Origin: Cacajao melanocephalus
Taxonomy: Eukaryota; Chordata; Mammalia; Primates; Pitheciidae
Reading direction: 5' to 3'
Assembly: GCA_963573385.1 (NCBI GenBank)
Contig: CAUYLG010070404.1
Coordinates: 62,001-126,000 of the forward strand
DNA: 64,000 bases
The translations under genes and the position numbers were made by a program. This document shows positions 1-12,073 of the stretch, piece after piece; the first letter of the stretch is position 1; every line of letters begins with the position of its first letter. The notes under the pieces are model-generated. The model did not search any database. It was not told the origin of the DNA and saw only the letters and a list, made by a program, of their open reading frames with translations.

Positions 1-97
1 GACCCCAGGAGGTTGACATTGCAGTGAGCCATGATCATGTCACTCCACTCAGGGCTGGATGACAGAGTAAGACCTTATCTCAGATAATAATAATAAA
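1..97 (+). mobile_element. Alu SINE, 3' end only
   Basis: Right-arm sequence (ttgcagtgagccatgatcat ... gacagagtaagacc) followed by an A-rich (ATA)n tail. It is cut off by the window start. Confidence 0.85.
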
Positions 98-99
98 TC

Positions 100-418
100 T
101 ATCACATCAGCAGGCTGAAAGAGAAAAATCAATGATCATACCAATAAATGCAGAAAAAACATTTCACAAAGTTGAACACCCATTTATGATTAAAAACTCC
201 ATGCAAACTTTATCATCTTGATTTTTTTAAAAATCTGCAAAAAAGCCTACAGCTAATATTACACTTAGTGGTGAGAACTAGAAGCTTGCCCACTAAGATC
301 AGAAAAAAAAGTGAGCCTGTCCCCTCTCACTGCTCCTTTTCAACATTGTACTGGAAGACTTGGCTAATACAAGCCAGCTGCATAAATTTGCATAAGTACT
401 TAAAAGGCAAATGTTAAT
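100..418 (+). mobile_element. L1 LINE fragment (ORF2 region), sense
   Basis: Diverged ORF2 sequence, including 'accaataaatgcagaaaaaac' and 'ctgctccttttcaacattgt'. It is broken by many substitutions. It probably belongs to the same L1 as 866-2055, split by the LTR insertion between them. Confidence 0.75.
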
Positions 419-865
419 AACCAAGACAATGGAGAAAATGTCTCCAGGGCATGTCAGAGATCTTCATAGAAGCCTCTCCCATCACAGGCCCAGAGGCCTA
501 GAAGTGAAAAATGGTTTCACGGGCTCAGCCTAGGGCCCCCGCTGCTCTTCCATGCAGTCTCAGGACTTGGTGCCCTGCATCCCAGCAGCTCCAGCCCAGC
601 GGTGGCTAAGAGGGTCCAAGGTTGGCTTGTTGCTTCAGAGGGTGTGTGGAAGTACGGTACTCCCTCCATTCCCTCTCTCTCTCTCTCTTTTGTTCCACCA
701 TCGTGAAGACGTGCATGCTTCCCCTTTGCCTTCTGTCATGATTGTAAGTTTCCTGAGGCCTCTAGTCATGCTTCCTATTAAGCCTACAAAACTGTGAATT
801 AATTAAACCTCTTTTTAAAAATTACCCAGGCTTAGGTAGTTCTTTATGGCAGAGGGAGAACCGAC
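419..865 (+). mobile_element. MaLR (THE1/MST-like) LTR-retrotransposon fragment
   Basis: The 3' half matches the LTR end of the MaLR family: 'cttccccttt..ccttctgtcatgattgtaag', 'tttcctgaggcctc', 'aattaattaaacctctttt'. The 5' half (about 480-640) resembles MaLR internal sequence with a TC-rich patch at 672-690. Its coding capacity is gone. It interrupts an L1. The subfamily is not certain. Confidence 0.6.
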
Positions 866-2055
866 AAATGCAATAGCCAAAACAACCTTAAGCAAAATGA
901 ACAAAAATGGCAGCTTCACACTTTCTGACTTCAAACATATTATGAAGTTATTGTAACCAAAGAAGCATGGTGCTGGCACAAAAACAGACACATAGACCAA
1001 TGGAACAGGATAGAAAACCCGGAAATAAACCCAGATGATCAGCTGCCAGCACAGCTAGAGAAAAGCAGGCCAAAGAAAGACAGACTTCCGGCCTTCATCC
1101 TTCTCCCATGCTGCGTTTATGGTCAATTGATGTTTTTACAAAGATGTGAAGAACACACAATGGAGAAAGAACAGTCTCTTCAATAAATAGTGCTGGGAAA
1201 ACAGAATGTTCACATGTAGAAAAGTGAACTTAGACTCTTAATTTACACAGTATACAAAATTCAAGTCAAAGTGGGTTAAAGACTTAAAGATAACACTTGA
1301 AGCTATAAAAGTCTTAGAAGAAAACACAGGGGGAAAGGTCGACTGTACTGGTCTGCGTCATGATTTTTTGGATATGATCCCAAAAGCATAGTCAATAAAA
1401 GCAAAAAGAGACACATGAGCTGGAATCAAACTAAAAGGATTATGCACAGCAAGCAAAACAATTAGCAAAGTGAAAAGACAACCCATAGAATAAAAGAAAA
1501 TATTTGCACACCATACATCTCATAAGGGATTAATATCCAAAATATACAAGGAACCAAAAGAATTTAACAGCAAGAAAACAAATAACAAAATTTAAAAATG
1601 AGCAATAGACTTAAAAAGACATTTCTTAAAAGAAGACATACAAATGGCCAATAAGTATATGAAAAAATGCTCAGCATAACTAATTATTAGGAAAATGCAA
1701 ATTAAAACCACAATGAGATATTACCTCACACCTGTTAGAATGATTAACAGAGACTGTTTAAAGAGAATTTATTAACATAGACTGATTAATAGAGAATTGT
1801 TAACAGAGACTGCAGGTTGGGAAAGAAGGGAATGGTTAGTCAAATGATATAAAGTTTCAGAAAGACAGGAGGAATAGCTTTTCAGATCTATTCCACAGCA
1901 AGGTGGCCATAGTCAATAATAATATATTATGCATTTAAAAATAAGAGAAAAATTCAAATGTCTCACCAAAAAAATGATAGGTATGCAAGGTGCTAGATAT
2001 GTTAATTAGCTTAATCATGCCACATTGTATACATACAACAAATATATATATATAC
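866..2055 (+). mobile_element. L1 LINE, ORF2 3' end and 3' UTR, sense
   Basis: Degraded ORF2 runs from 'aatgcaatagccaaaacaac' through 'acacaatggagaaagaacag' to 'ccacaatgagatattacctc', then a 3' UTR of L1MA/L1PB type with 'tatagttaataataat'-like sequence near 1908-1930. About 70 bases at 1041-1113 are foreign and resemble the LTR at 3.1 kb. The reading frame is destroyed. Confidence 0.85.
1041..1113 (+). repeat. Fragment of an ERVL-type LTR inside an L1
   Basis: 'agctgccagcacagctag' plus 'ccggccttcatccttctccc' match the LTR at 3134-3222 and do not fit L1, which resumes at 'ggtcaattgatgtttttaca'. No complete LTR ends are visible. Confidence 0.55.
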
Positions 2056-2059
2056 ACAC

Positions 2060-2238
2060 TTTTCTTTTGAAGTGTCTCACTCTGTTGCCCAGGCTGGAGT
2101 GTAGTGGCATGAGCTCAGCTCACTGCAACTTCTGCCTCCTAAGTTCAAGTGATTCTCCTGCCTTCGCCTCCCAAGTAGCTTGGACTACAGGCATGCACCA
2201 CCACATCTGGCTAATTTTTGTATTTTTAGTAGACACAA
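2060..2238 (-). mobile_element. Alu SINE, antisense, truncated
   Basis: Antisense Alu from 'tgtctcactctgttgcccag' to 'tttttgtatttttagtagac'. The half that would follow on this strand (the Alu 5' part) is missing, and the copy stops at the ERVL remnant. Confidence 0.9.
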
Positions 2239-2995
2239 TAATGTTTCCTTTAAACTGGAAGTTAATATTGCCACCTGGCCACTTTGGGCTCCTTCTACCA
2301 CTAAGTCAACAGGCTAAGAAAGGAGTTACAGTGTTGCCTGGGGTGACTGACCCAGACTATCAAGATGAAATCAGTCTACTGCTCCACAACAGAGGTGAGG
2401 AAGAGTATGCGTGGAATACAGGGGATCCCTTGTGGCATCTCTTAGTGTAACCACGCCCTGTGATTAAGGTCAATGAAAAACTATAACCCAATCCAGGCAG
2501 CACTACAAATGGTCCAGGCCCTTCAGGAATGAACATTTGAGTTATTCCACCAGGTAAAAAAATCACAGCCTGCTGAGGCCCTTGCTGAAGGCAAACGGAA
2601 TACAGAATGGATAGTCGAAGAAGGTAGTCATCAATACCAGCTACGACCATGTGACAAGTTGCAGAAATGAGGTCTGTAATTGTCATGAGTTTTCCTCCTT
2701 ATTTTGTTAAGAAAGCGCATGCTTGTGCATGTATACACTTGTATTCAGAAAATGTCTTCATTTTATTTCCTTTATTTTTCCTTGATCATGTAACATAAGA
2801 TTTATTGACTTCATTTCAGCATTTAAGTGTTGTTACCTTTACGTGAGAGCATTTAGGTTAAGGATTAGTGCATTTCCGGGTGTACAAAGGATAGCTATAT
2901 TAGGTTAGGCATAATTATGACCTTACTATTGTCTTTATTTGAAGATTATGTATGATTTCAGGAGATTTCTATGGGTTCAAGTAGACAAGGGGTGG
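2239..2995 (+). mobile_element. ERV-L class endogenous retrovirus, internal remnant (3' end of pol)
   Basis: The sequence looks like the 3' part of an ERVL internal region, near the end of pol and the short spacer before the LTR. It carries stops and frame changes and cannot encode a working enzyme. The LTR that follows directly at 2996 supports the assignment. I assigned the family from remembered consensus features. Confidence 0.6.
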
Positions 2996-3258
2996 GCTTG
3001 TGATGGTTAAGATTGAGTGTCAACTTGATTAGACCAGGTGTGTCAGTGAGGGTGTTGACAAAGGAGATTAGCATTTGAGTCAGCAGACTGGGAGAGGCAG
3101 ACCCACCCTCAATCTGGGTGGACACGGTCTAATTAGCTGCCAGCACAGCTAGAAAAAAGCAAGCCAATGAAGTTGGAAAGAGCAGCCTTGCTGAGTCTTC
3201 TGGCCTTCATGTTCCTCTCATACTGGTTGCTTCCTGCCCTCAAACATCGTGTGCTAAA
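2996..3258 (+). mobile_element. ERVL-type LTR (MLT2-like), 3' truncated
   Basis: It starts after a purine-rich 'caaggggtgggct' with 'tgtgatggttaag..tgtcaacttgatt', the typical 5' end of MLT2-class LTRs. It runs to about 'gcttcctgccctcaaacatc' and then stops before the usual polyadenylation part. Confidence 0.65.
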
Positions 3259-3261
3259 AAG

Positions 3262-3772
3262 AAATGAGCTGTCAAGCCATGAAAACGCGTAGAAGCATCT
3301 CAAATGCATATTACTAAGTGAAAGCAGCTAACCGGAAAAGGCTACATAATGTTCACTTCCAATGATATGCCATTCTGGAAAAAGCAAAACCATGCAGACA
3401 GTAAAAAGAGCAATGATGGTTGCTGGGGAGTACAGAAGAGAAATGGATAAATAGGCAGAGCATAGAGGACTTTTAGGGCAGTGAAACTACTCTTCATGAT
3501 ACAAGCATGGTGGCTATATGTCATTATATATATTTTAAAACCTCATAAGGGTGAATTCTAGTGTAACTATAACCTTGGGTGATAATGATGTGTCATTGTA
3601 GTCTCATCGGTCGTTAACAAATGTGCCTCTGTGGTGTGGGGTGCTGACAGGTGGGAGACGTTGTATGTATGCGGAGGGAGGGCTTGCATCAGAACTCTGT
3701 ACTTTTCTGCTCTATTTTACTATAAACTGAAAATGGTTCTGAAAAATGAAGCATATTTTTTAAAGCATCAAT
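3262..3772 (+). mobile_element. Old L1 (L1M) 3' end, sense
   Basis: The 3' UTR-like order is visible: 'aatgatatgccattctggaa', 'gatggttgctggggagtaca', 'tatattttaaaacctcataa', then 'gttctgaaaaatgaagcata' and an A-rich end. It is diverged and non-coding. Confidence 0.65.
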
Positions 3773-3794
3773 AAATATAAAATGTAGAAGAATA

Positions 3795-5120
3795 AACCAA
3801 CCTGCCAAAACATGAAAAACACCCGTACACTTAAAACTACAAAACACTGCTGAGAAAAATTGAAGAATACCTAAGTAAATGGAGAGATATAACATCATGA
3901 GGCAGAACACTCATTATCACTAGGGTTTCAGTCTCCCCAGTTTGATTTGTGGATTATGAAAATCACAACAAAAACCCCAACTTACTTTTGTTTAGTCACT
4001 GACAAACTGGTTCCAGAATTCATATGAAGATGCAAAGAACTTAGAATAGCCTCAGTAACTTTTTTAGAAGATTAACATTATGTATTTTAAGACCTATTAT
4101 AAAGCTACAGTAATCAGGACAGTGTGTTGTTGGCAGAAAGAGACAAATTAATCAATAAAACAGATAATCAAATCCAGAAATAGATCCAAACATATATGGA
4201 AAACTGATTTTTGGCAAAGATGCAAGGCAATCAGTGAAAAAAAGGATAGTCTTTTTCAGTAAATGGTGCTGGAACAACTGAATATCTATTTGGAAAAATA
4301 AAAATGTTTTTTAAAAACTCAGATCCATATCTTACACCATATTAAAAATATTAACTCAAATGTATCATGAATCTAAACATAGAACCTAAACCTATAAAAT
4401 TTATAGAAGATATAAAGAGAATGTCTCTGTGATTTTGGCTTAGGACAAACTTTCTTATATACACAAAAAGCACAATCCCTAAAAGAACAAACTGATAAAT
4501 TTGATTCCCTCAAAATTACAAAGTTATGCTCTTTGAAGGACATGGTTAAGACAACAAAAAGTTACAAACAGGGCAAAACTATATGCAAATCATATGTCTG
4601 ATAAAGTACTTTTGTATCCAGAATATATAAAGAACTCTTAAAACTCAATAATGAAAAAAAATAATCTTTTCAATGAGCAGAAGATTTGAATAGGCACTTA
4701 AAGAATTTATATGGATGAAAATTAGTTCATAAAAATATGCTGAATGTCATCAGTGATTAGGGAAATGCAAAATGGAACCACAGTGATATACCACTACACA
4801 TCAATTAGAATGGCTAAAATTCTAAACAGACTACGCATAAAAATTCTTGGCAAGAACATGAAGAAACTAAACTCTCATAGACTGCTACGGGAATGTAAAA
4901 TGCTACAACTTTGAAAAACAATATGGCAGTTTCTTAAAATATTAAGCCTACACATAGGTATCTACCCAAGAGAAATGAAAACATATGCCCTTCCAAAAGC
5001 CTGGACAGGAATATTCACAGTAGCTTTAGTTTCAATAGGTGACAACTGGAAACAACCCAAATGTCCATCAATAAGCAAATGGACAAAACCTGGAAGAAAT
5101 GGATAAATTCCTGGACACTT
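3795..5120 (+). mobile_element. Old L1 (L1M), ORF2 3' portion, sense
   Basis: Diverged ORF2 sequence runs from about 3800 ('gagaaaaattgaagaatacc') through 'ctacagtaatcaggacagtg', 'aaatggtgctggaacaactg' and 'ccaaatgtccatcaataagc'. The last 30 bases ('gaagaaatggataaattcct') come from an earlier part of ORF2, so a second fragment may be joined there. Frames are broken. Confidence 0.8.
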
Positions 5121-7002
5121 GCCTCCTCCTTAGATTTCTTATAATTCTTTTAATTGCCTGTCCATTTAAGAAGATGACATAAATAGTTTGATTTGACATT
5201 CTGTGTATATGGGTAGGTTTTACCATAGTTGGAACTACTTAGGTTTTTCACTGTGAGCTTTAAGATTTTTCTCTTGGACTGTACGTTTTCTGCCTGGAGG
5301 GTATAATTCTGGCTGCCAATACTCTTAGAGCATTGCAGAAGAGGAGTATCATATCTCTGCTGTTCTGAGCATCATGTCTCAACGCTTCCCTTTTACCCTC
5401 TTCACAGATGACATATCCACCTCCAACCTACTAACAGGATGTAGGAGGGACTTTGCCGAGCTGATCCAAGCGGACAAGGGAATTTTTGATGTAGCTTCTT
5501 AAACAAACATGCCTGATCGTTTTGTTTCTAGTGCCAACTTTACATCAACTGCTCTGGATACCTGATGTAACTGCTTCTTAAGCTTATGGGAGATATGGAG
5601 AGAAGCAGGGAAGGTGTGTTTTCTGCTTTCTCTACTACCAGCCAAGTATTCAAAATGCTCATATCTGACAGGTTAAGTTCATTCATTCCTCTGCTTTCTT
5701 GCCTGCAGCATTTGATTTTTATAATCTTTTCTGCCATTCCTTTGTATTTTTGATACAAATAGGCTTCTTGCTATTGTTTTGGTCAGGTTTCTAGAGTTGT
5801 AGCAGAGGAAAATATGTTTTCTAAATATTCCATCTTAGGAAAATATCTTATTTTAACGTATCAATACTATATTTTCCCCAGATGCATACATTTACTTTTC
5901 TTCCTTTATCTCCCATACATTCAGACCTTTATGTTTAGTAAGCATGGATTTACAAACCTGAGAATCCTCTGAATCTTTAAACATTAATGTATAAGATAGA
6001 ACTTAATTTTCAACTGCTATCTCCTCACAAACTATCCAGAAGAGGTCTTACACATTTCATCTTAATGACTACTTTACACCCAAAATAATTTTTATTGATA
6101 ACAGTAATATGGTAATTCATTATGGTATGCTGTTACCCAAGTGCTAATTAAAAGGAAAGATAGTTGAAGGATAAAGGAGGGCTTGAAAACACATCACACA
6201 AAAGTTACTTCCTAATGTATTTCCTGTCTATCACACTTATTACTGCAGGGTGGGTTGACAGGTTAATTATGTACTAGGCAGGAGAGTAGGTACAGAGGAT
6301 GTTACAATCTCAAAAGCAAACACTTATAATCATTTTATCTAAATATAAGACAAACTCACCTTGATGAAGGACTGCATTTAGTGGTTACATGTAAGGCAAC
6401 CTCCTTACCGATAGATAGCAGATGGCACCCAGTTAAGTTGTACATAACAAAAACTAGTACATACATGCTGACCCTGCAGCAGCTGACTGTGACTCATATG
6501 TAGGGAGTGTGGATATTTGAAAATTTTTTCTTTAACCATGGAGAGTTCTGCTTCCTCCGTTTCCTTCTCAAGTCATAGTTTTAACAGCAGATCTCCTGCC
6601 TGGTATTTACAAATATATAGAAAAATACTATATTTATAGCTTACATTTGTTGTGAAATGGTGACAGTTTGTCACTAGGGAACGTTCTTTCACTAGGGAAA
6701 ATTCTTACCCCATGAGGGAATCCTTTGCCAACATCCTGCTCTTGGCTCCAGTCCTCCCCTGTCCTGTCCTGTCCTGGAACCCATCATCTGGTGGCAAGAA
6801 GCTCATCTCCACCTGGGACAGTCCACTGAATCGTTCAGGAGTCCCATTAGAAAGTTCTTGTTGCAGTTTCATTTTGTTTTAGGTTGAGAACATACGTCCT
6901 CCTAACTGTTTTCCACTGGTAGTTGTTCTTGTTTTCTGGATTTGTACATCAACTCTCACCATCTTTTACAGGAAAGTTTTTCTCAACTTGGAATATAGTT
7001 GG
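5121..7002. other. Single-copy intronic stretch
   Basis: No repeat family or gene is recognised. There is a short (TCCTG)n run near 6757-6775. Short open frames show no codon-like pattern. Confidence 0.5.
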
Positions 7003-7341
7003 TATATTAGTCTGTTCTGAGGCTGCTAATGAAGACATACCCAAAATTGGGTAATTTATAAAGGAAAGAGCTTTAATTGACTCATAGTTCAACATGGCTG
7101 GGGAGGCCTCATGTGCTTCTTTACATGGTGGCAGTAAGGAGGAAGTGCCAAGCAACAGGAGAAAAAGCCCCTTATGAAACCATCAGATCTCATGAGAACT
7201 CATTATCATGAGAATAGCAAGGAGGTAACCACCCCCATGATTCAATTACCCCCCACTAGGTCCCTCCTACGACATGTGAGGATTATGGGAACTACATTTC
7301 AAGGTAAAATTTGGGTGGGGACACAGTCAGACCATATTAGT
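7003..7341 (-). mobile_element. MaLR LTR (THE1/MST-like), antisense
   Basis: Antisense LTR with 'attagtctgttctgaggctg', 'gggtaatttataaaggaaag', 'gctggggaggcctcatg', 'accatcagatctcatgagaa' and 'aatttgggtggggacacag'. It is close to full LTR length, with no internal region beside it. Confidence 0.85.
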
Positions 7342-8434
7342 TGATATATCTCTTGAAAGTTTTTATCTTTTATAACTCCTAGTCCATTTATGTCCTTATT
7401 CCTACTTGTCACTTTTCCCCAGAATCTTCTTTATGACAGTTGACCTTCTCTGGACAGTATGCCATGATATTCTAAATGAATAACTATAGCAATATAATAT
7501 GCCAAAGGTATGACTACACAGATTAAAGTAAACCTATTAAACTTGTTATTGAGATTAGTATACTTTCCCTGGTGTACGCCAAGTTGCCAATAGCTTTCCA
7601 CCGTATGAGTTTATAGGAAGCATGGACTCTTCCCTGCTTCCTCAACTCACCTATTGCTCCAAAGTAGACAAGACTTACATATTTCTAATCAAAATATTTT
7701 CAGATTTTAGAAAACTATAAGTCACATACTTCTTTGTAATATTTTCAATGTATTATCTCTTCCAATAATCTCATTTCTTCTCAAAATGCGTATATCTTTC
7801 CAGTGTGGAGATTGCACTTAGTGTTTTATTTTAACTCACCCTTCTCCACTCTATGGCACCCAGAATGTGATGAATGGCTAATAATACTTAATGCATTTTT
7901 ATTTATTCATAAAATTAATATGTATGGAAAAAATTCAGTCTCAAGTACTGAGTTAAGCTCTACTGAGGCACATATTAGTACACAAAGTAGGATACCAATC
8001 TTTGGGGAAGGATAGAAATATAAACAAGTAGCTCTAACAGATGATAAATGCAGTAGAAGGTATATTGTAGATATAATGCGATGGCAGTGAGGTAGAATGA
8101 TTTCCCCAACTTCTCAGGCTATTCTGAATGTGCTATATGCTTTTAGAGGCCAAAATCATACTGTGGGACCATGATGAATTGATGTGATGCTTTGATGATT
8201 TTTCCTGACGTGCCAGCTTATGGATGATAATGCCACTTTGATAAATCTACTGGTTTGTTTATATTGTTTTATTGGCATCATCAGACACTCAACTCAGAAA
8301 AATACTGATAAACTATGAAAAAAAGCCAATACAAATAATTTAGATTAATAATTTGATGAAAAAATAGAATAACATCATTACCTCTCTGAGAATCCTTGAC
8401 CAAATCACAATTCTTTGCCTGTTTCAAAATATTT
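7342..8434. other. Single-copy AT-rich intron
   Basis: No gene or repeat is recognised in this stretch. Confidence 0.45.
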
Positions 8435-8570
8435 TCACATTTGCAATTCTATTTAATCCTCATAGTAACAGTGCAAAGTAGATAGAATAGAGATTTTGTC
8501 TCCAATGAGATGAGAAAACTGAGGAGATTGGACTTGTTTGGCCAAAGTGGTAGGACCAATGTGAAAAGGC
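8435..8570 (-). repeat. MIR SINE, antisense
   Basis: MIR core in reverse: 'ctatttaatcctcatagtaa' and 'gagatgagaaaactgaggag'. It is diverged. Confidence 0.65.
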
Positions 8571-8593
8571 CACATAGTCTTCTGAATTTCACC

Positions 8594-8907
8594 TTTTTGT
8601 TTCTCTTTTTCTTTTTTTGTCTTTTTGAGGTGGAGTTTGCTCTTTTGCCCAGGCTGGAGTAAAGCGGTGCAATCTCAGCTCACTGCAAGCTGTGCCCTGC
8701 CCCAGGTTCAAGCAATTCTCCTGCCTCAGCCTCCCCAGTAGCTGAGATTATAGGTGCCCACCACACGCCTGGCTATTTTGTATTTTTAGTAGAGACAGGC
8801 TTTCATCATATTAGCCAGGCTGCACTCAAGCTCCTGACCTCAGGTGATCCACCCACCTTGTTCTCTCAAAGTGCTGGTATTACAGGCATGATCCACTGTG
8901 CCCAGCC
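8594..8907 (-). mobile_element. Alu SINE, antisense, near full length
   Basis: A T-rich tail (8594-8628) is followed by both arms in reverse: 'cccaggctggagtaaagcgg', 'ttttgtatttttagtagaga', 'atccactgtgcccagcc'. Heavy divergence from the Alu consensus suggests an older copy. Confidence 0.95.
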
Positions 8908-10324
8908 TCAGCTTTTTCATTCTACAAAAGGCTACACTGAAGCGCCAGCCATTTTCCTGTCTCTCTGCCTGGTGTGTATATTGGAGGAGAGAAAACTTGA
9001 TGATGCTCAAAGGGGGTCATGCATAACTTGCAACTCTATTAAGGAATTCTCAGCACAGATCCCAAAAAGCAGAGGTGTAAGAGAAGATGCTAGGCCAATC
9101 TAATTTAGACCTTGCTTGTGAAAGCTAAGCCAGTGAAACCATGTGATGGATTCTTTTTAATATGGTATTATTGTCAGGGAATAGCTTCAATATGCACTAT
9201 AAGCATTAAATGCTAAAAATAATAACAGTAATTATAGATTGTTCTGACACCAGAAGAACAGAATTATGCTTCTTAACTGCATTGCCTTTAGCCAATAAAA
9301 ATGCAAAATCACTTTTCTGGAAACTGTTTTCTTCTGTGCTAGATTACCAAGAGATGGCAGCATTCCATCCATCATTCAGCAACTGTATATTCCTTGCTTG
9401 AGAACTAGGATTTCCTCTTTTCCCAATGAAGTGCTGAGAACACATAATAAAATTTAAAGTATGAATCTGTTTCATAATCACCCATTGTCACACAGTCATG
9501 CAGCTCCACATTGCCTGGATCTAAGTTTAGGTGCTGATGATACATAACTGTAAAGATTCAAATGACCCATTTAAAAATAATGCATAGCATAGAGTTGGTG
9601 GTAGTGTACAAATCTACTGAGGGACGATTTAAGGAAGAGAATGATGATATATGATTCCTTCTTGGATGCACCTAAAGGTTTCTATTTGCAAGTTTTCCTT
9701 TTCTGCAGATACTTGCTAACCCCAAGCAAAATGTTCTATATTAACAAAGTCAGGCCACTGTGTTATCCAGTTTGATATTTTGTTTGGAGTTTGGTGTTTA
9801 TCGGGCAAGGAAACATTTTAGTAAATGTTACATTACAATCCACATTCTAGTCAATGAATGGAACCACAGACATGTCATCTTTTCTAGCAAGAGAAATTCT
9901 TGCTAGAAGGAATTCTTTGTTTGGAAAGATTCAGAAATTATATAAAGTTAAATATTTCAAAAGTTCATGCTTCCACTGCTCAGCTTGTCCTAAAATCTTT
10001 CTTGAGTTTTTTCATCGAGTTGTTATTTTATGACAGAGGCCAATGAAAAAATAATTTTGATACTTTATTATTACAAAATGAACACATTTAAAGTATATGG
10101 GTGTATTGCCAGTCTCTGTTTTTATTTTCTTTTGGTAACTATATAGTTTTACTGGCTTTCAATCGTCAAATATCACAGGTTTGTCATAGAGTTCACTTGT
10201 CAACCAATGACCTCTGAATGTGAAATACTTCAAACACAGTTTTGGAACGTGTAGATTCTCTAATATGTCTCATTGCTTTCTGTATTATTGGAGGCCATTG
10301 CAGCCTTACTTGATGAGATAATCA
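8908..10324. other. Single-copy intron
   Basis: No repeat or gene is recognised here. Confidence 0.45.
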
Positions 10325-10490
10325 TGAATCTGAATACCATTTGTGTTATTTATCTTCATCTCACCCAAAGGATGACCTATTTATCCCAGAGAGTTGAACG
10401 GAGGTACCAAAAGTCACACAGCAAGTTAGTAGTGGAGACAGCCAGGGCTAAGCGCTCGTGGTCTGACTGCCAAACCAGTGCATTTGCTAC
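10325..10490 (-). repeat. MIR SINE, antisense
   Basis: 'aaagtcacacagcaagttag' and 'gtggtctgactgccaaacca' fit the reversed MIR body. Confidence 0.6.
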
Positions 10491-11340
10491 TGAATCATAA
10501 TATGTAAACAATGTTCAGAAAATGACACGTTTGCTTTTTAAGGTGAGTCAGTCACAGTCCCTTTCAGGCATTCTAGTTACCAGAATTTGAGGTATTTGAA
10601 TTTTTTTTTTTTTTTTTTTTTGAGCAAAGGAAGACGCAGTAGGAACTGATTGATCTCTGCAGGCAAGGGAAGGTGCTGGTGAGTTCTGGGCACACATGGG
10701 AAGGCACAGGTCCTCTATCAGAGACTGGAGGTTGAGTCCTCAGTGTTTCTTTGTGTGTCTGGAGGCAGGAACCTTTATCTGTTGCATAAGTCTCCTGTGC
10801 TCCTGTGTCTATTCACTTCTGAGAGAGATCTACCAAGTAGGACCTCAGCAGAATCTCCAATTGTTTTCTATAGATTGGGCATTTTGCCTAAGTCTAACTG
10901 AAAGCTTTGAAGGGACAAATATATTTTTCCCCCTTGGAGAGCCAAAGCTCTTATTGCTCCTCCCTTTGTTCAAAATATATTCTTTTAAATAATGGCTCAA
11001 GTACCTCCAAAGTTACACATAGACCAAGGCCTAAGAACAGACTTGCTGAAAGTGTTACAGATACTGCTGCAGTCAGAGGCTGGAAGGCCTTGAAGGATGG
11101 CTCCTCTCTGGCTGATAATCAGCTGAACTAAATCCCCCCTTCAGCTTCTTCCTTCAGGTCCACAGTGCCCCAGGTGGTGGACTCCCAGAGATGTGAGGTT
11201 TTTATTGGTGAGGCACAGTCTTATTTCTTTGGTTTCCATGGATGCCCCTTTAAAGTGGGTCCAGTGTCCTGGAATAAGCAGAAAAATCTTGAATAAGGAA
11301 ATGCCTCAATGCCTCCTCCAAGGGTCTTTCTCCGGCACAC
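10491..11340. other. Unassigned stretch with a long T tract
   Basis: A run of 22 T lies at 10599-10620 with no Alu behind it. The following sequence (10.65-11.34 kb) is moderately GC-rich and could be an old LTR, but I cannot name it. Its overlapping open frames (98, 74 and 69 codons) look like chance. Confidence 0.4.
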
Positions 11341-11353
11341 CAGAAAGCACTCA

Positions 11354-11664
11354 GCTGGGCGCGGTGGCTCATGCCTGTAATCCCAGCACTTTAGGAGGCT
11401 GAGGCAGATGGATCATGAGGTCAAGAGATTGAGACCATCCTGGCCAACATAGTGAAACACCATCTCTACTAAAAAAAAATACAAAAATTAGCTGGGCATG
11501 GTGGCACGTGCCTATAGTCCCAGCTACTTGGGAAGCTGAGGCAGGAGAATTGCTTGAACCTGGGAGGCGGAGATTGCAGTGACCCGAGAGATCATGCCAC
11601 TGCACTCCAGCCTGGGCCTGGCGACAGAGGGAGACTCTGTCTCAAAAAAAAAAAAAAGAAAAAA
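11354..11664 (+). mobile_element. Alu SINE (AluS-like), full length, sense
   Basis: It starts 'gctgggcgcggtggctcatg' and ends in an A tail with aaaag units. Target-site duplications flank it: agaaagcactca (11342-11353) and agaaagccctca (11665-11676), with one mismatch. Confidence 0.97.
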
Positions 11665-11769
11665 AGAAAGCCCTCATGGGGTCTGATTATCCAAAGTCCT
11701 GCATAAGAGGGCCAAGTTGCCCTTCTCTCAAGGTCCAAATTAGAAGAAGAAATAGGACCAATTCTTGAT

Positions 11770-11998
11770 AATGATGACAGTCTTTTGTTATGTGTCAGAT
11801 ATGATTCTGAGTGCTTTTCCTATGTTAATATTTATTTTCTCCACTCATCCTGTGCAACTGCTACCTTTATTACCTCCATTTTGCAGAGGAAACTGAGTCT
11901 CAGAGAGACTAAACAAGTTCTTGAAGTCACACAGGTAGTAGGTGCTGAGACTGGAATTTGAACCCAGGGAGACTGACTCCAAGCTGTTTACTCTTAGC
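11770..11998 (-). repeat. MIR SINE, antisense
   Basis: 'ttttgcagaggaaactgagt' and 'aagtcacacaggtagtaggt' are the reversed MIR core, with 'ggaatttgaacccagg' after it. Confidence 0.85.
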
Positions 11999-12018
11999 TA
12001 CACTTAGTAAAGTGTAGT

Positions 12019-12073
12019 TAAGAGTATATTTATGTACTCTGTGAGTATATGAATAAGAGTATATTTAGGTACT
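12019..12073 (+). repeat. 20-base direct repeat
   Basis: taagagtatatttatgtact at 12019-12038 recurs with one change at 12054-12073. This looks like a local duplication. Confidence 0.8.

Noticed and set aside
2025..2450. 141-codon plus-strand open frame
   Set aside because: It joins an L1 end, an antisense Alu and an ERVL remnant; the fusion is chance.
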